Source: Paracoxiella cheracis (lineage in GTDB: Bacteria; Pseudomonadota; Gammaproteobacteria; Coxiellales; Coxiellaceae). From it: 64,000 nucleotides of DNA. Within the stretch, counting starts at the first letter, position 1. The number at the start of each line of letters is the position of its first letter. The position numbers and the translations under genes are program-made. This document shows positions 54,429-62,928 of this stretch, piece by piece. Location: positions 1,364,001-1,428,000 of the forward strand of contig NZ_CP186485.1 of assembly GCF_049348705.1 (NCBI RefSeq), given 5' to 3'. The notes beneath the pieces were generated by a model. That model worked only from the letters and a program-made list of their open reading frames with translations, was not told the DNA's origin and ran no database searches.

Positions 54429-55030
54429 TTAAGCGACATTTCTTAGTTCATGTTCTTCAAATGATTCAGGGCCTAAGAAGCCGAGGGTCGAGTGAAGACG
54501 TTTGCGATTGTAATACACCTCAATGTATTCAAACACCTGTTTTCTAGCCTCATCACGAGTTTTAAATTTCTCACCATGGATGGCTTCGACTTTAAAACTG
54601 TGATTCCAGTTTTCCATTGCCGCATTATCGTAACAATCACCACGTTTACTCATGCTGCAAATAAGCTCGTGATCACGCAGTAATTTTTGATAATCGAAGG
54701 AGCAATATTGACTACCACGATTTATTTTCAAGCTCACGTTTGCTTGGCTTGTCCTTTAACCACGCGTAATAACCACTTTTCGATACGCAGAGTAACCTGC
54801 ACATGAAGCGTATCGGAAATTGATCCTTATATTTCTTTATCATAGCGTACCTCGCTTTGAGTCCTTGGCAAAGTACGCCGCGGCCTTTTTTAAAAAATCA
54901 TTTTCCATTGATAAGCGCTCCACTTCTCGCCTCAAGCGATTCATTTCAAGCTGTTGGAGTTTCTGATTTTCAAGCGATGTGCCGCTCAACTTCTTCTTAG
55001 CTCGCCAAGCATAGTAATCTTCCCCTAAAT
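54429..55030 (-). pseudogene. IS3-family element remnant with internal deletion
   Basis: On the minus strand, an OrfA end (LQQLEMNRLRREVERLSMEN, then DFLKKAAAYFAKDSKRGTL) is followed by an OrfB start (FPIRFMCRLLCVSKSGYYAW, LKDKPSKRELENK). The OrfB C-terminal part (RGSQYCSFDYQKLLRDHELICS, DNAAMENWNHSFKVE, YYNRKRLHSTLGFLGPESFE) follows directly. The central OrfB region with the first Asp is deleted. Confidence 0.82.
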
Positions 55031-55080
55031 TACCGGACACTAATTTGTTAAAATCTATGAAGTAACAAAGAGGTGATCTC

Positions 55081-55973
55081 ATGACAAAGAAGACTCGAAA
55101 ATACACACCGGCATTTAAACAAGAAGCAATCCATCTAGCACTCAGTTCTCCTTCCGTGTTAAGCGCTGCAAAAGACTTAGGCATGCCCGAAGCGACCCTC
55201 CACACCTGGGTGGATAAAGCCAGGAAGAGTGGTGAAGTGATTCATCCCAGCGCAAAGCAACCGGTCAACATAGGGGAACTCATTGAATAAAATCAACAGC
55301 TTAAGAAGCGACTGGCACGACTGGAACAGGAGAAAGCCATTCTAAAAAAGCGGCCACGTACTTCGCGAAAGAACTCGAGTGAAGTACAGCTTTATTCAAA
55401 AGCACGCCCAACTATTTGGAATTAACTTGCTATGTGATGTACTGGGTGTCAGTCGTAGTGGTTATTATGACTGGCTATCCCGACCTATGAGCCCACGTGA
55501 GCAAGCAAACCAACAATTAGATGAAAAAATTAAGGTAATTTATATGAGAAACAAACAACGTTACGGTTCACCACGTATAACTCGTGCATTGCAAGCGGAA
55601 TCGATTTCCTGCAGTCACACGCGTATTGAGCGGCGTATGCGCTCCATGGGCTTAAAAGCACTTGCCAAGCGTAGATTTAAAATAACCACAGACTCGGGTC
55701 ACAACAAGCCTATTTTTGAGAATATTTTAAAGAGAGATTTCACGACAACGGCGATCAATCAAAAATGGGTGAGTGATCTGACGTACATTCCAACCCGTGA
55801 AGGTTGGTTGTATTTAGCGGTGGTTATCGATGTGCATTCACGTTCGGTTATTGGCTCGTCAATGAATAAAAGCATGAAACAAGATTTAGTGTGTGATGCG
55901 TTATTGATGGCGTTATTCAAACGAAAATATCCAAAGCAAGTGATTATACACTCTGATCGGGGCAGTCAATATT
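55081..55973 (+). pseudogene. IS3-family OrfA/OrfB, truncated by the 1,721-bp IS
   Basis: OrfA (55081-55378) starts MTKKTRKYTPAFKQEAIHLA with a helix-turn-helix. It carries a GELIE-TAA nonsense codon before NQQLKKRLARLEQEKAILKK and then a one-base loss before ATYFAKELE. OrfB (from GTG 55379) has GINLLCDVLGVSRSGYYDWL, WVSDLTYIPTREGWLYLAVV (first Asp) and VIIHSDRGSQY (second Asp), then is cut by IS copy 5. Confidence 0.85.
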
Positions 55974-57694
55974 TTGGACTTTGGATAAATAAAATCCTTT
56001 GCCAGTTAGGACAATAATCAAAAAATGTGAGTTTCTAAATCTTAACCTGTTTTTTGCAGCAATTCGTAGAATTTCTCAGGTGTAAAATTTATTTTATCCA
56101 ACCATGATTTTACTATCCCAATCAAATCCTCTATTTTTTCAGGGTCTGAGTTTTGCGTCTTTTCTTCAGTCCTCTGAATCGTTTTAATTTTTGAGTTGCT
56201 ATTTTTGAAAATAGCAGGATGTCGCGTGCGTTTCCCCTGCGTATCACCTTTGGTTCTGCCTTGCGGATTACCGCGTGGTTTGCAGAGATTAGCAGGCGTG
56301 CCAACGGTATCAAGCACCGTAGAAAAACCCCGTTGCGTTTGTGAAGGGGTCGCAGTTATTGATGGTTTTTCGTTATCCACTTGGAAGCTCGGCAAATACC
56401 GCTCCCATTTTTTCGGTAAAATCGGGGCAAGATTCCTCGCTAGATAAAGTTGCGTATACGCTAATGCTGTCATCCGCCACCAATCTTCTTCGTGCTTAAC
56501 ATCCGGTGTTTGGTATCGGTCAAATAACAGTTTGTCTTTACCAAAACGAAAGTAGTGTTCAATGTCATAGCGTCTATCGTAATAGTGATACGCTTCTAAT
56601 GCTGTGATTTCATTACGTCGTTCACCAGCGAGTCCTAACCAGAGTGGATTTTTATATAAAGATTTACCGTTAGCATCAACCGCAACCAATTGCACAACAG
56701 TAACAGGATGCTCATATCCTTTAAATTGCTTTGAACCACGCAGTAATTGGTCACGCCATATTTTAATCTCCAATTGGTAAGTTTTGCCACTGCGGGTTGT
56801 AATGGGTTGCTGCACAATCTCATCGGATTCACGGTGAGTCGTGCTGTCGTTTAGTTTCATCGCATCACCATAGCGTTTTATACTTCCTGAGGTATTATCT
56901 TCTATTGATGCGGGCGCGAAAACATTACGGGTACTGTTAAAACGGAAAAGATGTACCCAATTGGGATTTTCGCTAACCAGTTTACGGCAAGCTTCTGTAC
57001 CATATTTTGAATCAGCCACGCTAACCACCAATTTATGAGTAAGCGCTAAGTCTGCAATACAACGGTTAATTTGCTGCATCCCAACTACATTGCCTTTTTC
57101 ATCGCTTTTAACGCGCCTCGTATCCAGTGGAACTAACCAATGCTTTTCTTGAGCTGCACCATCATTGGGCAATAGTGATACCGTTGAATATTCATGTCCA
57201 ATGGTAATCGGTTTGTTACCCGGTGCTGGATTAGGGCTGTAAACCACATGGCGATCTTCAACACAGTGTGCACTTTGACGCGACTGTGGTGTCGTATCCG
57301 CAATAATGATCACACGGTCATCGCTATGACTCACATGTTCATATTGTATTTTCATCATGCTATCCCAACAATTTGCTACCGACAAACCATCGCTAATCGC
57401 ATCGGTAATACTACTGTATTCACGTTCAAAGTATGGCGATTCACATAATTCTATGGGTGTTTTGCAGCGATGGCCATGGCTTGAAAGGGCATCGAGTAAA
57501 TTCATATTGGCATCGCGTCGCGCGGGGAAGATGTTGTAGAGGAATGTACGGAATTGTTTTAGTTTTTCTGTCGCTAACATCGTTTGTTCCTTATTTTATT
57601 TTTTCGAACAAACGTTGTTTACAACGTAAAATTTTTTTTCGGTTTCTATGTCAAGCAATTTTTAATTATTTTTATAAATTTATCCAAAGTCCAA
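55974..57694 (-). mobile_element. 1,721-bp IS, copy 5 (right end of composite block)
   Basis: Same length and inverted repeats. Inner flank AATATT, outer flank TGTGAC (57695-57700), matching the outer flank of copy 2. Confidence 0.93.
56042..57580 (-). CDS. DDE transposase of the 1,721-bp IS, copy 5
   Basis: An intact 512-aa transposase with a KFYELLQKTG C-terminus. DDE residues are as in copy 1. Confidence 0.93.
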   Translation of the reverse strand: MLATEKLKQFRTFLYNIFPARRDANMNLLDALSSHGHRCKTPIELCESPYFEREYSSITDAISDGLSVANCWDSMMKIQYEHVSHSDDRVIIIADTTPQSRQSAHCVEDRHVVYSPNPAPGNKPITIGHEYSTVSLLPNDGAAQEKHWLVPLDTRRVKSDEKGNVVGMQQINRCIADLALTHKLVVSVADSKYGTEACRKLVSENPNWVHLFRFNSTRNVFAPASIEDNTSGSIKRYGDAMKLNDSTTHRESDEIVQQPITTRSGKTYQLEIKIWRDQLLRGSKQFKGYEHPVTVVQLVAVDANGKSLYKNPLWLGLAGERRNEITALEAYHYYDRRYDIEHYFRFGKDKLLFDRYQTPDVKHEEDWWRMTALAYTQLYLARNLAPILPKKWERYLPSFQVDNEKPSITATPSQTQRGFSTVLDTVGTPANLCKPRGNPQGRTKGDTQGKRTRHPAIFKNSNSKIKTIQRTEEKTQNSDPEKIEDLIGIVKSWLDKINFTPEKFYELLQKTG

Positions 57695-57940
57695 TGTGAC
57701 ACAAAATGCATTTTTGAAGCTTGTTCTTAACAATAATCCAAACCGAAGACCATATAAGCACAATATAAAAAAATAAAATATAACGACAAAAACAATGGAA
57801 GCATACGCCGTGTGTTCGACGTCAAATAGGAGGGAGTGTAGTTTGATGTTTTTTTGCAGCCACAAATAAAGCAAATAAAATAAAACGACATTAAAGCAAA
57901 TGGTAATAATATAGCGATAGCGTTTTTGCTTTAGCTTCAT
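57695..57940 (-). pseudogene. Flippase-like membrane protein, N-terminal fragment
   Basis: MKLKQKRYRYIITICFNVVL is followed by two hydrophobic segments (ICFNVVLFYLLYLWL and SIVFVVIFYFFILCLYGL), then RFGLLLRTSFKNAFCVT, and enters the IS. The last codons join in frame to GIGNGINNLLPFRVGD of the fragment at 20673-20788. The two-helix start followed by a short basic linker is how UPF0104-type flippases begin. Confidence 0.82.
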
Positions 57941-58012
57941 CCTTGAATTCCCAACTGCGCCTCAATCCATGGGCTTTATAGTTATACCGTTATTTTACAA
58001 TAAAAAAGGTAT

Positions 58013-58900
58013 TTATACTAGCGCATTAGCTGATAACTGTTCGAGATATTGGCGTAATCGCCCATTCAAATCCGGCCGTTTGAGCGCATAGGCGATCGTA
58101 GCTTCGAGTAGCCCCATTTGATTGCCACAATCATAGCGACGACCCTGAAAAGGATACGCAAAAATCTGCTCTTCCTTCAACAAAGCAGAAATCGCATCGG
58201 TGAGTTGCACCTCGCCACCAACGCCTCGTTCGGTATGTTCTAATAAATCGAAAATTCGAGGCGTTAAAATATAACGGCCTGTCACAGCCAAATTAGATGG
58301 CGCCTGTGCAGGAGTAGGTTTTTCAACAATCGCGTTAACTCGGCTAACATCCGCATCATGCTTGTCCAATGATACGATGCCGTATTTATCACTTTGCTCG
58401 ATAGGAATCGTTTCAACAGCAACGATGCTCGATTGAGTTCGATTAAAAATATCTACCATCAGTTGAATACAACTTTTTTCACCACAATCGATCACATCAT
58501 CAGCCAGCAATACTGCAAAAGGCTGGTCACCCACGACATGACGCGCAGACAAAACGGCATCACCCAAACCCAATGGATTTGCTTGGCGCACATACGTGCA
58601 ACGCACATTGCCAGGCAAGAGATTTTGCACGGAAGCTAACGCCTGAATTTTGCCACGCTCTTTAAGACGCGTTTCCAGTTCAAAATTCGTGTCAAAATAA
58701 TCTTCGATGGCACGCTTGCCGCTGCTCGTCACGAAAACAAGATGCGTGATACCCGCAGCAATCGCTTCTTCCACGACATATTGAATGACAGGCTTATCGA
58801 CGATCGGCAACATTTCTTTGGGTTGTGCTTTCGTTACAGGCAAGAATCGTGTGCCCATACCCGCAACGGGAAAAACAGCGGTTGTTATTTTTTGCGTCAA
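58013..58900 (-). CDS. galU: UTP-glucose-1-phosphate uridylyltransferase
   Basis: GalU makes UDP-glucose from UTP and glucose-1-phosphate. The 295-aa protein has the nucleotidyltransferase signature GMGTRFLPVTKAQPKEMLPIVDKP, LGLGDAVLSARHVVGDQPFAVLLADD and VEKPTPAQAPSNLAVTGRYIL. Length is normal. It is last in the minus-strand ugd-SDR-pgi-galU cluster and supplies the substrate of Ugd two genes upstream. Confidence 0.96.
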   Translation of the reverse strand: MTQKITTAVFPVAGMGTRFLPVTKAQPKEMLPIVDKPVIQYVVEEAIAAGITHLVFVTSSGKRAIEDYFDTNFELETRLKERGKIQALASVQNLLPGNVRCTYVRQANPLGLGDAVLSARHVVGDQPFAVLLADDVIDCGEKSCIQLMVDIFNRTQSSIVAVETIPIEQSDKYGIVSLDKHDADVSRVNAIVEKPTPAQAPSNLAVTGRYILTPRIFDLLEHTERGVGGEVQLTDAISALLKEEQIFAYPFQGRRYDCGNQMGLLEATIAYALKRPDLNGRLRQYLEQLSANALV

Positions 58901-58919
58901 GGATCTATCCTCTTAAAAA

Positions 58920-60563
58920 TTATTTTTCTACTAAAGACAATATTTTTTTAATTAATGGCTGCATCGAATTATCAGGTTCATTCGTTAATAAGCTCTGTTC
59001 CAGATTTTTTAAAATTTTCCTGGCAATCGTTTTGCCTCGCTCGACCCCCCATTGATCAAAGGCATTAATATTCCATATTAAACTTTGCACATAAATTTTG
59101 TGTTCATACAAAGCTAATAATGCACCTAAATTATAGGGCGTAATACACTCCATTAAAATGGTGTTACTGGGATAATTTCCAGAAATAATTTTATGGGGCG
59201 CCAGCATGTTAGCTTCTTCTTGTCGAATACCTTGATGGTGCAAATCATTCATCACTTGTTCTAAGTCATAACCATGCATTAATGTTTCACTCTGACTTAA
59301 ACAATTGGCAATTAAATCGTATTGACATCGATTTGTGCTGTAATTTTTCAACGGTAAAATAAAATCGATGGGGGCCAGTTGGTTGCCTTGCAAAAATAAT
59401 TGATGAAAACTATGCTGACTATTAGAACCAATACCACCCCAGATAATCACACCAGTTGCATAATCGACTGGATCGCCATCACGCTGTATGGATTTACCCT
59501 GACTTTCCATATGCAGTTGTTTTAAATAGTCCGGTAAATAGAGCAATTGTTGGCTGTATGGAATAATGGCGCGACTTTGAGCATGGAAAAAATTACTGTA
59601 CCAAATGGTTAACAACGCCAAAATAACCGGCATGTTTTGCGATAATTCTGTATGGCGAAAATGTTGATCCATCGCATAGGCGCCTGCCAAAAATTCTTGA
59701 AACCGCTCCATGCCTATGGCAATTGCGAGCGATAATCCCACCGATGACCAAATGGAATAACGGCCACCTACCCATTCCCACAAGGGAAAAATGTGATCGG
59801 GCAACAGACCAAAATTGATAGCTCGTTCTGCTTTTGCCGTGATCGCCAAAAAATGCGGCTTTATTCGTGTCTCATCACCCACCACATCTAGCAACCATTG
59901 TTTCGCACGATTGGCATTATCGAGCGTCTCCTTCGTGCCAAAAGATTTTGAGGTGATAATAAATAAAGTCGTTTCTGGATTGAGACGCTTCAACGTTTCA
60001 CGAATATGAAATTCATCTTGGTTTGAAATAAAGTGGCAACGAATATTATTTTGAACATACGGCATGAGCGCTTGATAGACCATCAAAGGCCCCAAATCCG
60101 ATCCTCCAACACCAATGTTCACAACATCTTGAATAGCTTTTCCACTGAACCCTTTATAGTGACCTGAGCGAATTAGATCAGACCAAGTTTTCATCTGATC
60201 CCAGGATGCATGAATATCCAACATCACATCTCGCCCATTCACTAAAACAGGCTTATCACCGAGATTGCGTAATGCAGTATGTAATGCAGCGGTTTTTTCA
60301 GTGCAATTAACCAAATCACCCTTAAAAAGCGATTCAATTTGCGGAGCAACTCGCATCACGTTAGCCAACTCAATTAAGCGTTGCATGGTTTCTGTAGTAA
60401 TGCGATTTTTGGAATAATCCAAATAAAGCCCTGCCGCTTCCAAGAAAAATTCCTCACCGCGCCTGGGATCTGCTAAAAATAAATCGCGCATGTGCGCATT
60501 TGCAATATTACGATAGTGCGTTTGCAATGCATGCCACTGAGATGTTTGAGTGAGTTTTGTCAT
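58920..60563 (-). CDS. pgi: Glucose-6-phosphate isomerase
   Basis: Pgi interconverts glucose-6-phosphate and fructose-6-phosphate. The 547-aa protein has GVGGSDLGPLMVYQAL, the phosphate-binding SKSFGTKETL, the catalytic-region WVGGRYSIWSSVGLSLAI, and the PGI signature region IWGGIGSNSQHSFHQLFLQG. Length fits the bacterial enzyme. It lies 19 bp upstream of galU and 4 bp after the SDR gene; probably one transcript. Confidence 0.96.
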   Translation of the reverse strand: MTKLTQTSQWHALQTHYRNIANAHMRDLFLADPRRGEEFFLEAAGLYLDYSKNRITTETMQRLIELANVMRVAPQIESLFKGDLVNCTEKTAALHTALRNLGDKPVLVNGRDVMLDIHASWDQMKTWSDLIRSGHYKGFSGKAIQDVVNIGVGGSDLGPLMVYQALMPYVQNNIRCHFISNQDEFHIRETLKRLNPETTLFIITSKSFGTKETLDNANRAKQWLLDVVGDETRIKPHFLAITAKAERAINFGLLPDHIFPLWEWVGGRYSIWSSVGLSLAIAIGMERFQEFLAGAYAMDQHFRHTELSQNMPVILALLTIWYSNFFHAQSRAIIPYSQQLLYLPDYLKQLHMESQGKSIQRDGDPVDYATGVIIWGGIGSNSQHSFHQLFLQGNQLAPIDFILPLKNYSTNRCQYDLIANCLSQSETLMHGYDLEQVMNDLHHQGIRQEEANMLAPHKIISGNYPSNTILMECITPYNLGALLALYEHKIYVQSLIWNINAFDQWGVERGKTIARKILKNLEQSLLTNEPDNSMQPLIKKILSLVEK

Positions 60564-60567
60564 TTAT

Positions 60568-61332
60568 TTATTTCGCTGCCATCCTAAGCGCTCCGTCTAA
60601 ACGAATAACAGAGCCATTTAAATAGGGATTTTCAATAATATCTTTGACTAAACGTGCATACTCACTTGCTTGTGCCAACCTTTTTGGAAATGGCACAGAT
60701 GCCGCCAAACTGTCTTGAACTTCATCTGGCATCGCCATCATCATCGGCGTGGCAACAATACCCGGGGCAATCGCCATGACACGTATGCCAAATTTTGAAA
60801 ATTCACGCGCTGCTGGCAAGGTTAAAGCGACCACACCGCCTTTTGACGCACTATAAGCTACCTGACCAACTTGACCTTCAAACGCTGCAACAGAGGCTGT
60901 ATTAATAACAACACCCCGCTCACCATCATTATTTAGTGGCTCTTGTTTCATCATTTGCGCTGCACACAATCGCATGATATTAAATGTGCCGATTAAATTG
61001 ACTTGAATAACGCGATCAAAATCCTGTAAAGGCATGGCTCCCTCGCGACCCACAATACGAGCTGCCGGTGCAACGCCTGCACAATTAACACAAATAGTAA
61101 TCGCACCAAACTGATCGACTACCTGTTTAATTGCATTTTCTGCACTCGTTGCCTGACTCACATCACATTCAACAGCAAAACCACCGATCTCATGCGCAAC
61201 GGCATCCGCCTTTTTTTTATCGTAATCTAATAAAGCCACATTGGCGCCCGCTTCTTTTAGGCGACGCGCGGTTTCGGCACCCATACCAGAACCACCTCCA
61301 GTAATGACAGCAACTTGATTTTTAATCTCCAT
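60568..61332 (-). CDS. Short-chain dehydrogenase/reductase (type II 3-hydroxyacyl-CoA dehydrogenase-like)
   Basis: The 254-aa SDR has TGGGSGMGAETARRL (cofactor loop), DVSQATS, NCAGVAPA, the catalytic Ser region VINTASVAAFEGQVGQVAYSASKGG (YxxxK) and APGIVATPM. The PAARIVGREGAMPLQDF and HSD10-like layout suggest a 3-hydroxyacyl-CoA or 2-methyl-3-hydroxybutyryl-CoA dehydrogenase, but substrate specificity cannot be read from sequence. ATG 61332 is chosen (MEIKNQ, with GAGGAC upstream) over 61344. Confidence 0.88.
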   Translation of the reverse strand: MEIKNQVAVITGGGSGMGAETARRLKEAGANVALLDYDKKKADAVAHEIGGFAVECDVSQATSAENAIKQVVDQFGAITICVNCAGVAPAARIVGREGAMPLQDFDRVIQVNLIGTFNIMRLCAAQMMKQEPLNNDGERGVVINTASVAAFEGQVGQVAYSASKGGVVALTLPAAREFSKFGIRVMAIAPGIVATPMMMAMPDEVQDSLAASVPFPKRLAQASEYARLVKDIIENPYLNGSVIRLDGALRMAAK

Positions 61333-61350
61333 AAATGTCCTCATTCATAA

Positions 61351-62697
61351 TCATGCATATTCACGTATGGGAGCAACGGCCCTACCGATTGAAAAATATT
61401 CAAATCCTTTCTCTTTCATCATTTTGGGATCATAGATATTACGCCCATCAAAGATGGCTGGATTTTTCAGCGCTTGTTTCATTCTTTTAAAATCTGGATT
61501 TTTAAACTGCTCCCATTCTGTCACAATGGCTAATACATCGGCATGCTGCAGCGCTGCTTCTGCCGTTTCACATAATTGCAAACGTGAAGACTGGCCGTAG
61601 ATAGCGTCGATCTTTTTCATCGCTAACGGATCATAAGCCTGCACAATCGCTCCTTCTTGCCACAATAATTCTATCAATGTGCGGCTGGGTGCACAACGCA
61701 CGTCATCTGTATTTGGCTTAAAAGCAAGGCCCCACAAAGCCACGACTTTATTTTCTAATTTACCATCAAAGTAATCATAAATTTTATCAAATATTATTCG
61801 CTTTTGTATGGCATTAGTTTGCAAAACAGCGTCGGTAATGTGCGCCTCACAATCCAATGCTTTTGCAAAATTTTGTAACGCACTCACATCTTTTGGAAAA
61901 CATGAGCCACCAAATCCACAGCCTGGATTTAAGAATTTTTCCCCAATTCGCTTGTCCAATCCAATTGCATTTTTAATGTCTTCAATATCAACATCGATTC
62001 GCTCAGCGAGTCGACTCATTTCATTCATAAAACTAATTTTCGTCGCTAAAAATGTATTAGCCACATATTTTGTAAATTCGGCTGAACGTTCACTCATCAC
62101 GACAAGCGGTTTTCCTTTTTCAGTTAAAGGCGCATACAGTTCGCGCATAATGGCAATAGCTTGCGGTGAGTGTGCACCAATAATAATGCGATCTGGATTC
62201 ATAAAGTCCGAAACCGCATCGCCTTCTTTTAAAAATTCAGGATTAGAAACCACATCAAATTCAACCGAGGTATCACGTTTTTTGAGTTCCGTTGAAATAA
62301 TCTCACGCAAGCGTTGCGCTGTGCCAACCGGTACCGTCGATTTTGTCACGATGACACTGTATTTTGTTATCAAGCTTCCAATCGTTGTCGCGACCGAATC
62401 AACATGACTCATGTCAACGGAGCCGTCAGCACCCGCTGGTGTGCCAACGGCAATAATTTGAACCTGACCAAAAACAACGGCTATTTTGGGATCTGTTGTA
62501 AAATGAATACGACCAGCAGCGAGATTCTTTTGCAAGAGCGCTGTGAGCCCCGCTTCGTAAATCGGCACCTCGGCACGTTTTAATGAGTCGACGCGGCTCT
62601 GATCGATATCCAAACAGTATACGTGATGCCCGAGTTCTGCTAGACAAACAGCGCTCACAAGGCCCACATAGCCTGCTCCGTATACAGTAATGTTCAT
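61351..62697 (-). CDS. ugd: UDP-glucose 6-dehydrogenase
   Basis: Ugd oxidises UDP-glucose to UDP-glucuronate with two NAD+. The 448-aa protein has the Rossmann motif TVYGAGYVGLVSAVCLAELG, then VTKSTVPVGTA, NPEFLKEGDAVSDFMNPDRI and the catalytic-cysteine motif GFGGSCFPKDVSAL. A C-terminal GLAFKPNTDDVRCAPS follows. Length is typical. It heads the minus-strand sugar-nucleotide cluster that includes galU and pgi. Confidence 0.95.
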   Translation of the reverse strand: MNITVYGAGYVGLVSAVCLAELGHHVYCLDIDQSRVDSLKRAEVPIYEAGLTALLQKNLAAGRIHFTTDPKIAVVFGQVQIIAVGTPAGADGSVDMSHVDSVATTIGSLITKYSVIVTKSTVPVGTAQRLREIISTELKKRDTSVEFDVVSNPEFLKEGDAVSDFMNPDRIIIGAHSPQAIAIMRELYAPLTEKGKPLVVMSERSAEFTKYVANTFLATKISFMNEMSRLAERIDVDIEDIKNAIGLDKRIGEKFLNPGCGFGGSCFPKDVSALQNFAKALDCEAHITDAVLQTNAIQKRIIFDKIYDYFDGKLENKVVALWGLAFKPNTDDVRCAPSRTLIELLWQEGAIVQAYDPLAMKKIDAIYGQSSRLQLCETAEAALQHADVLAIVTEWEQFKNPDFKRMKQALKNPAIFDGRNIYDPKMMKEKGFEYFSIGRAVAPIREYA

Positions 62698-62739
62698 ATT
62701 TCCTCTTTCAAATTAAAATCGCTACCGGTTAAAAGGCAC

Positions 62740-62838
62740 TTCAATTGCGGGAGGCAAGACGGGTGTTTGTTTGGCGGACCTTTAAGGATAGCGCCTTGCG
62801 ACAAGCAAATACCCGTCCCGGCTCAATCTCCAATTGAA
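62740..62838. repeat. Imperfect 99-bp inverted repeat between divergent dehydrogenase genes
   Basis: TTCAATTG (62740-62747) pairs with CAATTGAA (62831-62838), and GACGGGTGTTTGTTTG pairs with CAAGCAAATACCCGTC with two mismatches further in. The central about 30 bp is unpaired. It fills most of the 231-bp gap between ugd and the next gene. It may be a regulatory structure or a small transposon remnant. Confidence 0.65.
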
Positions 62839-62928
62839 ATTCCTTAAGCTCAAACTCGGCTAGCTAGCAATTTGCAATAACGACAACATAAGTTACAATC
62901 CCACAACAACATATGAATGGTCAAGAAC

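Larger units (their letters stand above)
20789..57694. mobile_element. Putative 36.9-kb composite transposon bounded by two direct IS copies
   Basis: Two 1,721-bp IS copies in the same orientation bound the block (20789-22509 and 55974-57694). The sequence just outside both is TGTGAC (20783-20788 and 57695-57700). The inner flanks (TGTATT and AATATT) differ from each other. The flippase gene is continuous across the block once it and one TGTGAC are removed. This is what transposition of an IS-cargo-IS unit would leave; homologous recombination of a circle with a resident IS is the alternative. Cargo includes the podoviral module, an RND pump, tRNA-Arg and several other IS. Confidence 0.65.

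Noticed and set aside
54840..55205. A 121-aa minus-strand gene across two IS3 elements.
   Set aside because: It joins the antisense of one IS3 OrfA to the OrfA end of another; only the 54840-55030 part matches a transposase.
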